Shown: in pieces, positions 1-10,960 of the stretch
How the letters are laid out: each line of letters begins with the position of its first letter
Position numbering within the stretch: the first letter of the stretch is position 1
NCBI GenBank assembly: GCA_031308135.1
Contig: JAHLJT010000631.1
Coordinates: 31,082,271-31,146,270, forward strand
Source: Acheta domesticus
Lineage: Eukaryota; Arthropoda; Insecta; Orthoptera; Gryllidae
Length of the DNA: 64,000 nt
Reading direction: 5' to 3'
Notes under the pieces: generated by a model
The model's input: the letters and a program-made list of their open reading frames with translations, nothing else
Database searches by the model: none
Told to the model about the DNA's origin: nothing
Translations under genes and position numbers: made by a program

Positions 1-1029
1 CCAGGAGTGGAACAATTTCTTTTAAGTTCTAAATAACAGGATAAAAAGGACAAAAAAGTAGATTTCTATGGCAACAAAGGGTGGAAGACATCAGTTCATT
101 GCTGGGCTTAGGTGCATCAGGTTATCACTCCAGTGCATCTGATCAGGTGATGACAGGTTTTGAGTCTCACAGTGGGAGGATTTTTCGACACAAGCTTGTT
201 AGCTAGATCAAATTCCTCTGCTGTCTGGAGGAGTATTCTCGCGGCCGGTAACTATGATTGGTAGTTTTCCGTGGTTCTCCGATCAACACCACGCGAATGC
301 CGGAGCTTAAGAAACAGGCCACGGAACGCGCGCTATCTTTCTCTCCTCTTTCTTGTCCCAATCTCACTCGCTCCACGCACACTCACACTTACATGCACTA
401 CGCTATCACACATGTTAGGAGACCAGTCGAGAGTTTAGAGCTTGTCCCGGCTGGGCGATGCCCCGCTGGTGGGAGGTACGTGGCTGAGGGGAAAACCCCG
501 CTAGTCGACGGTAGGTCGGCGCTGGATCTCGCCATCCAGGGGAGGAGAGATAACCGCCACCTACCGCGATAAAAACATGCGTTACGCTTACGGGGCTAAT
601 GACTTCAGGAATTCACACCTCCGGAAAGACAAAATAATCAATGGAAAACATGCTTTTTGGCTACACCATGAGAGGATTATTTTTCTAAATTTTGCAAGAG
701 ATTTTATCCAGATTTTCGTTACCAGACCCGAGCTATAAGAATTTGCCTGGCGAAATTTCGCGGTTTTCCGGTGCACGATAAAATAACTTTCTCTTCTTAT
801 GTAGTATTGGTAATGCGAGAAAGTAGAAACCAGTTTATTGATAAGAGGCTGTCCACAAATTACGTAACGTAAATTTCGAGTATTTTCAACACCCCCTCCC
901 CCTTGTAACGCACTTTCCTATTTGTATGTAACGCAACGCAACGCTGCCTGAGACTCCCCCCCTCCCCCTTCAGCGATACGTAATTTGCGGACGACCCGTA
1001 AGCACGTGCGTAGAGGGAGGCGCGCTCAC
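1..1029 (-). other. Start of first intron of the GT49 gene
   Basis: The donor GTGAG is read on the minus strand at 1029-1025, directly after the last Glu codon of the glycosyltransferase exon. The intron runs left out of the window, so the rest of the gene lies outside. Apart from SINE-A copy 1 (105-612) I see no exon, RNA gene or obvious regulatory site here. 613-969 is featureless A/T-rich DNA. Confidence 0.7.
105..612 (+). mobile_element. SINE-A copy 1 (tRNA-headed, about 500 bp)
   Basis: A degenerate tRNA-like head, with a B-box-like GGTTTTGAGTCTCA near 157, is followed by the SINE-A body seen at six other loci here: a block ending CGGCCGGTAACT, then GTAGTTTTCCGTGGTT, GAATGCCGGAG, GGCCACGGA, CCCGGCTGGG, GATCTCGCCATCCAG and ACGGGGCTAATGAC. 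The open frame at 258-572 is an accident of the repeat body. The copy lies in the GT49 intron, sense to the plus strand. Confidence 0.75.
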
Positions 1030-2028
1030 CTCGAAGACGGGCAGCACGTAGACGCGGGGCGGGGGCGGCTGCGGGCGCGCGAGGGTGGGCTCGGCGGGCG
1101 GGGCGGCGGAGGCGGGCACCACCTCGGGCACGGGCAGGGGCGCCCCGCGGCCGTCGCCGGCCGCCGCCGCCGCCAGCAGCGGGCGCAGCGCGCGCGCCAG
1201 CCCTGCGCTGGGCAGCAGCTCCACGTCGGCCACCAGCACGTGGCGCGTGCGCGCGGCGGCGCGCGCGGCGTTGCGGCCGGCGTTCACCGGGTAGGGCAGC
1301 GCGGCGCGGCGCCGGAACGTGTGCGCCAGCAGCGGCTGCGCCGGCGGCCCGCAGCGGCCCGCCGCGCCGTCCGCCACGGCGGCCGCCGCCGCCGCCAGCG
1401 CGCGCGCCGACAGGTCGGGCGCGTGGCGCGCCGGGAACACCAGGTGCGCCGACACGCGCGCCATCTGCGGCAGGCACGCGCACAGGCGCCGCAGCAGCGC
1501 CACGCCGAGCGCCGCGTCGCCGCGCGGCGCGAACACCGCCACGCTCACGGGCCCGTCCCAGCGCAGCGCCTGCTCCGCCAGCGCGAACACCAGGTCGGCG
1601 GTGGCGTGCGTGCACAGCGTCACGCCGTCCGCGTCGTCCACCGGCGCCTGCACCACGTTGTACAGCACGCGGAAGGGCCCCGCGGCGCCCAGCTCGGGCG
1701 AGGCCGGCGGCCGCGGCGGCAGCTTGGCCGCGTGCGGCAGGCCGTAGTTGAAGCGGCAGAAGCTGCGGTTGGCCGGCGCCACGCCCTCCAGGAAGGCGCC
1801 GGCCACGAAGCGCGCGGCGCGCGGCGGCGCGGGCGCGGGCGCGCGCAGGCGGGCGGCGGCGGCCAGCAGCGTGGCCGCGGCCAGCCCCGCCAGCGCCAGC
1901 AGCGCCAGCGCGGCCAGCGCGGCGCACGAGCGGCCCCGCGCCGCCGCCCGCGCCGCCCGCACCGCCCGCGCCGCCCGCGCCGCGCGCGCCGCCGCCGCCA
2001 GCCGCGTCGCCGCCGCCAGCCGCCGCAT
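1030..2028 (-). CDS. First coding exon of a B4GAT1-like glycosyltransferase (GT49 family), partial
   Basis: Encodes 333 residues and ends in phase 0 at a GTGAG donor. Family 49 enzymes are Golgi type II membrane proteins; B4GAT1 adds glucuronic acid to xylose on the O-mannosyl glycan of alpha-dystroglycan, while insect paralogues are mostly uncharacterised. Visible: a basic Ala/Arg-rich cytoplasmic tail, a signal anchor at about residues 35-58, an NRS glycosylation site (87-89), the conserved block VTLCTHATAD (136-145) with WDGPVSVAVF (157-166) and HLVFP (195-199), then YPVNAGRN (246-253), VLVADVELLPS (264-274) and the exit motif VYVLPVFE (326-333). The metal-binding DXD is DVE here. The start Met at 2028 was chosen because it opens the short tail before the anchor; the frame stays open upstream to 2295 but reads CpG-island sequence. 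The C-terminal half lies outside the window. Coding is extremely GC-rich. The family is clear; the exact paralogue is not. Confidence 0.85.
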
Positions 2029-2290
2029 GCGCTCCTCCGCCCCGCCCCGCGACGCGCCACGGAGCGCACGCGACTGCCGCCCAGCCGCAGCGCGGCGCAG
2101 CGCCACGCGAGCCGCCCCGAAACCCCCCACCCGCCCCCCGCGACCCGCCGCCGCCGTCCGCCCCCGCCCGCGATCAATCGCCACCGCCGCCGCCGCGCCG
2201 CGCTGCGCCGCGCCGCGCCGCGCCGCCCCGCGCGGGCCTCGAACACGCCACGGACGCTCGCTGCACAAGACACAAAGCCACGACGGGGCA
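2029..2290 (-). promoter_or_regulatory. CpG island and 5' UTR/promoter of the GT49 gene
   Basis: The region just upstream of the chosen ATG is almost pure G/C with very dense CpG. It drops abruptly to A/T-rich DNA at about 2290, as expected for a broad CpG-type promoter. No TATA box is apparent. The transcription start cannot be placed. Confidence 0.5.
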
Positions 2291-3259
2291 CACACGAATT
2301 ACTACTTTGCAATATTCAAGGACGCTGTTAGCAGGGTGGCGTGTGTTAGCACCTTTAACCAATCTGATCATATACAGGTGACTAAGAATAAATGTCATAA
2401 GCTTCGAAAACGTGAAGGCAGGTCGGAAATGATCACATTTTGCCAATGAACATGTAGTGTAACATTTCTTATAATGGAATTACATATTTGACATTCGCCC
2501 CTGAGTGTTAGGCAACTCCTCATACTTAGGTGTTCTGCAGATCACGTTGACTCAATGGATGAGTTTTCATGTACCTGCCGAACATCTGTGCACACGATTT
2601 ACCTAAAACACAGGAGAAATTTCCACATCTGTAACTCCGTCAAATAAAATTTTCCACTGTATCTTCACAGGCAAAAATGTGGTCATTTTCGATCCCTGTG
2701 CATGCTCTGGAAGTTTGTAAAATTTCCACTGAGAAAATGTTCACTCTCAATGTAATATCTTCTTTTATATTCACAGGGAAAGGTGGAATAGAAATCGTTG
2801 AACTAGAGAACCAGATCCATGCATATTCGAGTGTCTACAGTGTGCAAACGAATGTATAAAAACAATAATTGTCAGTAATTGTGTAACATTTTTTATTTAT
2901 TGTGTTCCGACATCCAGTGAGTGAAACATCATTCCGGACAGTATTTAACAGAAAAAAGTCGGCAAAGGTATGGGATAATTACTGCAAAATTCTAATCAAG
3001 AATTCATAGTTTTCTCATATCAACTTGAAACGTTTCTGGCTCAGCGACAGTGGTGCAGCCAATCACAAACGTTCAATTTTCTTTTTTCAAAACGTTATTT
3101 CACAAAAGTTCCACAAAGTATGAACGGGATACTGTACAGTTTTATCCGTAACGTTGTACTCGCCGAGGTAACCATGAGCGCCTGTGGTTACGACGGCATG
3201 GGTAAAAAGTCACACAAGAATTCCAACGGCGCTTCATTATCTTAATGATAAGGATTTGT
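2291..3259. other. Intergenic A/T-rich spacer
   Basis: No exon-like open frame, RNA gene or repeat copy recognised. Short open frames (for example 2677-2859) have no family resemblance and no codon bias like the real exons. Confidence 0.5.
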
Positions 3260-3436
3260 GTTTTACTGTATCCTATACGTCTGTTTGGTTGACCGTATCG
3301 TAGACGTCACTTTGGTTTACCGTATCGTAGACGTCAGTTTGGTTGACCGAATCGTAGACGTCTGTTTGGTTGACCGTATCCTAGACGTCTGTTGGTTGAC
3401 CGTATCCTAGACGTCTGTTTGGTTGACCGTATCCTG
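3260..3436 (+). repeat. 27-bp minisatellite, about 6 copies
   Basis: Unit TTTGGTTGACCGTATC plus S-TAGACGTCTG, phased at 27 bp (3281, 3308, 3335 and onward). Copies differ by single changes such as GTATCG/GTATCC. Every unit carries a TAGACGTC block. Confidence 0.85.
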
Positions 3437-3540
3437 AACAAACCTGAACTTGGCACATTCATGTTAATCCTGTGCAGGTGACAGGTGTTCCTTGTAGCAC
3501 AAGATGCGGCAAATGCGGACCCCTAAAGCCAGACGTCTAA

Positions 3541-3905
3541 AGGATCCTTCGGGCAACGGTTAAAGGGGCCCACACACGAGACGCGCATGGGCCCCTTGGA
3601 ACGCAACGTGCAGCGCCGGCCGCCCTCCAGCAGCGAAGCGACAGGGCGGGCGGTGGCGCTTCGATCGGGCGGGCAACGCCAGAGCCATCTGGCGGGCGCG
3701 CCGCTCGTTTCTTCTGCCGCCCCCCCACCCACCCACCCTCTGGCGCGGGAAGGGGCGGCGCCCGGCCGCGGAAGGCGGCTCACCATAACCAGCGCCCGCC
3801 CCCCCACCCCATAAACCGTCCCACTTGGCTCGACGCGCGCAGCCCTCTCCCCCCGCCGGAAGTCGCCCCTCGCCGCCCCGCGCAGCGCACTGGGCCCTAA
3901 CCCCA
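3541..3905. other. GC/CpG-rich patch without recognisable coding
   Basis: A sharply bounded GC-rich island between A/T-rich flanks, with CCCCCCACCC tracts and GGGCGGGC boxes. Open frames in several phases are compositional. It could be an upstream promoter/CpG island or a GC-rich repeat. No gene call is supported. Confidence 0.35.
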
Positions 3906-3914
3906 CGGCGCTCA

Positions 3915-4047
3915 ATACAAATAAATAAATAAATAAAAATAAATACATAAATAAAAATAATAAATACATAAATAAAAATAAATACATAAATAAATAAAAT
4001 AAATACATAAATAAAAATAAATACATAAATAAAAATAAATAAATACT
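3915..4047 (+). repeat. (AAAT)n / AAATACAT simple repeat
   Basis: Interleaved AAAT and AAATACAT tetra/octanucleotide repeats over about 130 bp. The minus-strand frame rich in Leu/Phe/Tyr across it is a low-complexity artefact. Confidence 0.9.
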
Positions 4048-4795
4048 AACATACCCGTGCGAGAACTCTCGAAAGCTATAGTCCACCCTCTTCCTTATTT
4101 TTCCATTTCCACATTAAGCACGTAATATATATTTTTCTTCAAGACCCTCTTATCCTGTCTCTTGTTATACATGTCACCTTGTAATTGATAACAATATAAC
4201 ACACTCTTGTCAATACAAAGTATTATTTTTTAATTTTATTATCGAGCAAAGTGGTACACCCGAATAATTCCATCGCGTAGAATATCAAGTAATGAGTAAT
4301 TTCACATACAGTTGCAGATTCTACAGGCTCTGAACAGGTGGGATAGAATCGAGAGACATCGAACCAGCAAAAATGTAATAGAATGGTCAAGAAGATCTCA
4401 TCCTGTAGATTACCGCGTGAGGAATGTTTCTTTGAGGCCTTTCGCCCTAAAATTTTAGTTTTTAAGGTCCTAGAACGCTTCTTTTAAGAGTTATTTTACG
4501 ATATAGATTCAAAAATCCTGACGTGCGTTGCGGGATGAATTTGAATATTTGATGTGTTTTTTAACCAAATCCTTCATATTTTTAAAGTGGAAGTGCAATT
4601 CGTCACGTCTCTGTGAAATATTCTTTCTTTAGAGCCCTTATATATAAAGAATGGTTGCGTGTGAGAGCCGCAAAGGAAAGGTATACTACTGAAATAACAT
4701 AGGAGACGATCCGTAAAACTAAATAAAAATGAAAACAAATAAATATAAATAAATACTAAACAAATCAATTAGTAATAAATAAAAAATAATACCCG
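4048..4795. other. A/T-rich spacer
   Basis: Nothing recognised except more short AAAT-type runs around 4720-4790. Confidence 0.5.
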
Positions 4796-5095
4796 ACCTG
4801 GATGGCCCAGGTAGCTAAGAGCGTATACCGACTCAGTGCTTTGTCCGAAGGGTCACGGGTTCGAGTTCCGCCTTGGACATGGTTGTTTGTCCCATGTCTC
4901 ACATGGGTGTGTAATGTCGCAGAGGGATTCACGTTCTTCTGAACCCAGATGTGAGGAGCCCATAAATGTGTTGGCGTCTAGTGTATGTAGTGTAGTATAT
5001 GTAGTATGTGTGTCCCATCAGGACGTAAAGGGTAACCGGCTGTCGGTTAGATATAAGCCCTACAAAAAAATAATATAGAAATAAAAATATAAATA
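4796..5095 (+). mobile_element. SINE-B copy 1, tRNA-derived
   Basis: Pol III split promoter: A box in TGGCCCAGGTAGCTAAGAGC and B box GGGTTCGAGTTCC about 40 bp later, in a tRNA-like fold. A body of about 150 bp follows, ending in an A-rich tail (CTACAAAAAAATAATA) at about 5060. The head resembles the minus-strand SINE at 25097-25330 after the B box (CCGCCTYGG then TGGTTRTNTGT). Confidence 0.8.
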
Positions 5096-7111
5096 AATAT
5101 TGGATATAGAAATAATCACGGGTTTGTGGAAACAGACAAAGAATTAAAACACGAAGGATGGATAACTGAATTTAGCACGGGGTCGCTAGCCTGCTTAAAA
5201 GGGGTATAACAATAATAAGGGCATACATGGAATAACAAACTTTACCTGGGCCTCAGTTCGTGAAATGCAGAATTTGGTTATTGTAATGTGTGATGATCAT
5301 AAGGTGTGTGCAAAGGGACGACAAATTCGGATAAAATATATAAACAGAACGACAGCAACAATGGGGGACAGAGGAGAAGCAATTGATCAAGTAATAACTA
5401 ATGAAAATACAAGAGAATGGCGACAAAATTAATATAGAGGAAAATATGGAGTGTAGTAGTAAATAAAACAGTTTATGGACAAGTGAGCTATTTCCATGAG
5501 TGAAGAAGTAAAATACGAAAGTAATTAGGAATCGATGAGCAAAGAGCAAATAAATAAAGTGCTAGAACGACGTTGACCAATCAAAAATTAGAATACGTGC
5601 GAGAAGCAGAATAACCTGCATACTGAGACGAAGGAAAGACGCATTTGGGTACGATCCCGCGCTTCGAAGAAGACAGATGAAGAGCGCGTAAAACAAACAA
5701 ACGGGGCAGATGATATTCCGACGCCGTGACGTGTGGAGGCAGATGATGTAATGACTTCGTAGCGTTCGAATGGCAGAGACGCGTTTACGATTTGGTACTG
5801 TTATGTAAATGAGTAATTAGTACGAAAAAGTTATAGGTAGAAAAGAAAAACTATAATTGCATGTGAGAAAAGAAGACACCTTGGTCTGGACCAGATTTCC
5901 ACTAAAATGAAACTTTGAATGGACGCGGAACCATGTTCAAGACTGCAAAGGTACACCAAAGGGAAGTTGCTAAAAAAAGGATCCTGTTAAATTCTATAGG
6001 TGTGTGAAAATCAAGTTTGGATTAAATTAATTACTTCTAAATTAAGATTTAAAGAAGGGTAATGGCCGTGCATACAAGGGGAGCAATTCAAGAAAAGAAT
6101 AGTAAATAATAACAAGGGTTTTATTGCAAACATTCTTTGAGTTGTCGTACTTATAAAATTCCATGTTTATATGTATGTAAGGTTTGTGTTCGCAGAAGCA
6201 TACGGATTACAATGTTCGTTTAACTTGAAGTAACTATTGTTATTCCTTGGTAGCAGTAAAGAAAATTCCCAAACCCACATAAGAACGAAATAAAAATAGC
6301 ATAAGTAAATTTTCTTAACCGAGCCTCTGTAAAAACTGACTCAGAAATAAATTTATCATGACGGATCAACCTCGGTACATCCTTCGGGCTATTGTCGGGT
6401 TAAATGCATAAAGAAATATTGAATGAAAATTAGATAGAATAATCAAATAAAAGGTACTAAGAAAATAAGTCCGTCAGAAAAAATTAAAAAGAAATTTAAT
6501 ATTTTAGATACTAATTATTGTAAAGTTTTCACAAATGTATGAAATATATTAGGGCAATCATGAATATTGGTTTAGCCTAGTATCCACAAAGAATGGTTGA
6601 TTCATATTGAAGAATTTCACTTTTTTTGCCTCTTTTCATTTAAAACGTAGGTACCGGTGTGACAATCAATCACTCTGTTCTCGCTACTGTAGTAAAGCAA
6701 AACAAGAATTTTGCGATATCTGATTTAAAATGTAGTATTTATTTTCTAACCAATTGTGCTCGTGTAAGTATTAAATACCAGGGGAGGTAGGTGTTGGAGA
6801 CTATGAGGTTAGTACTTGTATACAATACAGTGTATATTTACTTGCTACTTACACCAATCTAAATGAATTTGGAACGAAACTAACAGACCTTACATCTGAC
6901 GCGTGAACCAAATTCGATATTGAAGGCTTCATTTCCTTCCGAGGTAAGAGAGATACAACAATCTGTACAGCTATTATAGTAAAACAGCAGTTTTTTGTCT
7001 TACGGAGCCTTAGAATGAATTATTCCATCGAATCCTCGACATCCAATATTTGGACGGATTCCAATAATGTTCCTCCACAATCGAACCTAGTGATGCTAAA
7101 ACAGCATTTAC
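5096..7111. other. A/T-rich intergenic spacer
   Basis: About 2 kb with no exon-like frame, tRNA or clear repeat boundary. 5640-5790 is somewhat richer in G/C. It may hold old unrecognised repeats. Confidence 0.4.
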
Positions 7112-7255
7112 TTTCTCGCCCGTATTTTCAGGCAAAATTAAGCGAAAGTACTAAATTTTCGAAAAATTGTACATGACCTTACTTCAAAATCTATCTTTAA
7201 GGAACAGATTTCTTTAAGGAAAAATCTCTATATTTACTTTCCCGTATACATACAT
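7112..7255. repeat. Family D repeat fragment
   Basis: Contains ACTTTCTCGCCCGTATTTTC and ACTTTCCCGTATACATAC, the end motif of family D (compare ACGTATACGGGAAAGTA near 34340 and 57985). It also has ACATGACCTTACTTCAAA, related to an internal family D segment near 55793. Confidence 0.5.
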
Positions 7256-7261
7256 CTATAC

Positions 7262-7777
7262 AGAGTGTTGATTGATTGATTGATTGATCGTGATTCCGGG
7301 AGCGTCAATTATGGAGGTCGTTAGTCCTGTAAGTGTAGTGCGTGTTTTTTCATTGGGAGGTGGTGATGATCTTTTCCCGCTGGATGGCGAGATCCGGCGC
7401 CGACCTACCGTCGACGAGCGGGGTTTTCCCTCAATCAGGTATCTCCCACCAGCGGGGCACCGCCCCAGCCGGGACAAGCTCAAAGCTCCCGGCATGTGTG
7501 GTAGTGTGCATGTAAGTATGTGTGTGTAAGGGATGAGGATAAGACAAGGAAGAGGAAGGAAAGATCGCGCGCTGTCCGTGGTCCATTTATTAGGGTACTG
7601 CTCCGGCATTCGCCTGGTGTTGATCGGAGAAACCACGGAAAACTACCGATCAGAGTTACCGGCCGCTAGAATTCTCCTCCAGATAGCGATTGAATTCGAC
7701 TTAGCTGACAAGCTGGTGTCGAAAACCCTGCCGCCATCGGGACTCGAACCGAGGCCCTCCCGGACAGAGGGAGGGTA
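7262..7777 (-). mobile_element. SINE-A copy 2, best preserved copy
   Basis: On the minus strand: tRNA-like head with B box GGTTCGAGTCCCG (about 7752-7740), then GTCGAATTCAATCGC, CTAGCGGCCGGTAACTCTG, TTTTCCGTGGTTTCTCC, CCAGGCGAATGCCGGAGCAG, a CACACACTTACATGCAC region, CCCGGCTGGGGCGGTGCCCC, GCCATCCAGCGGG, and a 3' end GATCAATCAATCAATCAA. The (AATC)n tail identifies the 3' terminus. Reading frames in it are not conserved between copies. Confidence 0.85.
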
Positions 7778-7799
7778 TATTCAGAGTAATATACGTAAT

Positions 7800-8115
7800 A
7801 AAGGGAATGATATATAATGCTGCGGAAAATCAATTTCGAAATTTAAACGGAAATACATCGTTTTGGGGTCCCCAGATACCGAAAAAGTGTTGTTTCCTTT
7901 TTCAAAATGTCAGTCCGTCTGTCTCTCTGTTTTCTGTTCGTCTGTCTGGTGTATGTGAACAACACTAGCGCCTAAACTATGCTTACGATTTTTCCAAACT
8001 GAATTAACCCCTGTTGATCTGATCGGAGTCGAAGCTCTGCGATTTTGAAAAACATTTATTAATTTTTGAGGGTACATTACAAGAAGCCTCTAGGGAAAGC
8101 AATAGAAACTATTCT
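7800..8115 (+). repeat. Family D repeat, 5' part
   Basis: Shares with the copies at 9955, 33990, 47735 and 57700 the order: GATACCGAAAAA, a TCCGTCTGTCTG-type tract, ACACTAGCGCCTAAAC, GATTTTTCCAAACTGAAT, and GATCTGATCGGAGTCGAAGC. Non-coding. Confidence 0.65.
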
Positions 8116-8689
8116 AGGTACACTTCGGGACTTCCAGCCAGCCACATGGCGGTTAACCAAAGAGAGAGATACGAGTAAAGCGATCGGCAAGACAAACTTT
8201 CCCGTGACTTCTATGTTAAACTACCTACTGTTTTTCACTTCCTGATATAGTGTAAGTATTTTGTTCCCATGAAAGGTCCTAGCAACTGGTAACTAGTAAA
8301 TCAACTTCGCCTCTTATCGTGATTAATGAAACAATATCGGCTGACATGCTGCGACATTTACAAAACCTTTTGGAAGTCTGCACATAAGCAAATTTATTGT
8401 TGAAGTCTCTACAAGTGTATTTTTACGAAGTGCCCACGATATGTATGTGTTTCGCGTGTTCACGAAAGGAAATCTTATCGGAGTGTTTACTAGATTGTGC
8501 GTCTCCACGTATGAAATTTCTGTTGTACCCTCCGCTCAACCTCAAAGATATTGGATAGTATTACCTAGATACACATATAGCGCCAGTGTAGCGTTACAAA
8601 TTGACGTTTGATTTGAATATCAGATAGCGCAGGCCTAGATACAATTTCCGCAACCTTATCCAATAGTTTAAATCGAACTGTGATTGGTG
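8116..8689. other. Spacer
   Basis: No feature recognised. Confidence 0.4.
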
Positions 8690-8880
8690 CTAAATTGCTA
8701 GAGGATTTAATTTTACTAGGATTGGCCATGTCCCTTTCCTGGGATCTGTTTTACATGCCAGCAAGTGTCCGCATGCATGCCGTCGATTTTTGGCACCTCA
8801 AAATAAATATGGCCGGGTTTGAGCCCGCGAACTTGAGACCAGTACACCGGCATTATAACCACTATACCATCAAAGAAGGA
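8690..8880 (-). mobile_element. SINE-C copy 1, tRNA-derived
   Basis: Minus strand reads TGGTATAGTGGTTATAATGC (A box) then GCGGGCTCAAACCCGGCC (B box), followed by a body containing CTGGCATGTAAAACAGATCC and ending AAATTAAATCCTC. The same order is found at 19320-19490. Both lack an intact acceptor stem, so this is a SINE rather than a tRNA gene. Confidence 0.65.
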
Positions 8881-9954
8881 AATAATAGTATACAATACGA
8901 TCCTATAAAACTCGCGTCTTGCGATATTCGCAATGCTCCAGAGAAGTTCGATCGAGGCGTTCTATCTGGTATCTACATCTGTGAGGATGGATGGGCCCAC
9001 CCGGTGCTCCAAGTCAGCTTTGCTAAGAACCTGCACAGAATATGTTACGTAAATATTATGCAATGAAGGCCGCGCTGCAGACTACAGTAATCTCCGAACG
9101 AATATGAAGAAAATTCACTCTTAAGAAACTCATCAAACGGCCACGCTTTGGCTGTAATGATTTTTAATGTAATGAGCGTTATGATTTATTGTGTTTGAAA
9201 AGAACCCATTAAATGTAGTTGTTTAAATTTGATATCTATATTATGTGTGTGTACCTTAATCCATCCATGCATTCCCAAAGTTACTTTATCAGCTCAGTCC
9301 AGCAACATTCAGCAGTCCCACGAATACTGTTAAAGAGGATACTTGTATGAAAAGTTATTTAAGAAACTTTTTCAATACAGTAAGAGAGCTACGTATTTAG
9401 CGTTCGAGGCAGTAGTTCAATGTGGTATCTAGCATAAAGTAGAAATTTACTAAGGAATGCCACCCTTTTAAAGAGAAATACATAGAACTTTCTATTTCTT
9501 TCGAAAAAGGTGCTAAAACTCTTATTAAGATATTCCACACTTCACACTATATATTATTCAAATATGTATCAGACTGTCATTAAGTTTCTATTTCCTAGGT
9601 TTCTTGTACAGGCATTTTTAGACCGTGTTTTAATCATTAAACTACACACACACATTAAACAGAAGAACATAATTTATTTTAAACCATTTTATTAAAATAT
9701 TGTATTCATTTCTGTCTTTCATCTTTCTCTACATTTCGAGGATTTATTTTCCTCTTCTTCAGGAGAAATTTCACTTCATGTCAAAGTAAAGATTTTCCAG
9801 TATAAGCTCTTGGTAAGTCATTGTGGCTCTTCACTGCAAACTTGCATCGTATATATTACCTTTCTGAATTCGGCAATGTGAGAAATCATCCCTGTATATC
9901 ATTGGCACATACTCAGAAGAGCGAAGGACGGAATCGTCTCCTCACAGTTTCTTT
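8881..9954. other. A/T-rich spacer
   Basis: No coding or repeat feature recognised. Confidence 0.4.
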
Positions 9955-10960
9955 TTACTTTCTCGCCCTTACAAAGTAAGAAGGAAATAAAGTAGTAAGA
10001 AAATAACGAAGTAAGAAAATAGTCCGTAAAAAGAGATAGTTATGTAACCGTGCGCCGGAAAACTGTGGATTTTCGGCAGAAAAACTCTTATTGTCGGGCC
10101 CTGGTAACGAACGCAGTGTAGCCAGAACCCATGGTTTTGGGTCCTTGATACAGAAAAATCGACTGATGGCAAAAAGGCCGGCTGTCTATTTCCTTTCAAG
10201 GCTAGCGCCTAAATCGTTCGGCCGATTTTTTTCAAAATTGATATTCCCCCATTGATCTGAATAAACTTGAGGCTTTGGGAATTTCAAATAGATATTTTGA
10301 TATTTGAGGGTACTTTACATGAAGCCTCAAAAATATTTTCAAAATTTTCTCAAAAATGACACCAAATATTTTAATCAAACTTTTTCTTCGGATAGCGTGA
10401 AAGACGCTTAAGAGAACGGTGCAGGTCTCATGTTCGTTGAAATCACAGATTCTTTGAAAATTGCAAAAGTGAAATTTTTGAAAAATTGAAAAAAGTGAAA
10501 AATGTGCAAAAGTGAAAAATTGAAAAAGTGAAAGCGACTGCCTACAACTATATTATATTTTTTCCTTAATAAAATCTGTTCCTTAAAAACATATTTAAAT
10601 AAGTTCATTTCCAATTATTCAAAAACAGAGTAGTTTTCCTGTAATTTGGCGACAAATATAGGCAAATTAAAAAACTTTTCAAACATTTTTTTCTTAAAAA
10701 CAGCTCCAATTTTTAATTTGTTTCTACGGTTAGAGGAAGGGACGCTTAAAAGAAAGTCCTGGATCTCATTTTCTCAACTCTCTGAATTTTCGAAAATTGC
10801 AAATTCAGAAATAATGCGAGAAAGTATGTGCTCTTGTAGCACAACTACTTCTAAATGGAATGACAAAACAAAATATTGGCTTGGATGTTTGAGGAAAATG
10901 TATGATTTTTTAGCTGGTAACCATGAAAAATGTATTTTGATAGAGTTTTAAATTACGCGG
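9955..10960 (+). repeat. Family D repeat, long copy
   Basis: Begins ACTTTCTCGCCC, then AGTTATGTAACCGTGCGCCG, GTAGCCAGAACCCATGG, CTAGCGCCTAAATCGTTC, GATATTCCCCCATTGATC, GGGTACTTTACATGAAGCC, and runs into an A/T-rich section with AAAGTGAAAAATTG iterations. It matches the copies at 47735 and 54541-57990 but is diverged. No transposase-like frame. Confidence 0.65.

Noticed and set aside
258..572. Open frames in SINE-A copies (also 7256-7636, 26406-26627, 58183-58833) as genes
   Set aside because: Frames are not conserved among the seven SINE-A copies; start and stop positions differ in each.
985..2449. Plus-strand frames of 233-448 codons opposite the GT49 exon
   Set aside because: Arg/Ala-only shadows; the minus strand carries the GT49 motifs and a correct donor.
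3523..4086. 187-codon minus frame with hydrophobic FLFMYLFLF repeats resembling a membrane protein
   Set aside because: The hydrophobic part is the (AAAT)n simple repeat read in reverse and the rest is GC-island shadow.
4798..4880. Possible tRNA gene on the plus strand
   Set aside because: A and B boxes are present but followed by a SINE body with A-rich tail; no clean acceptor stem.
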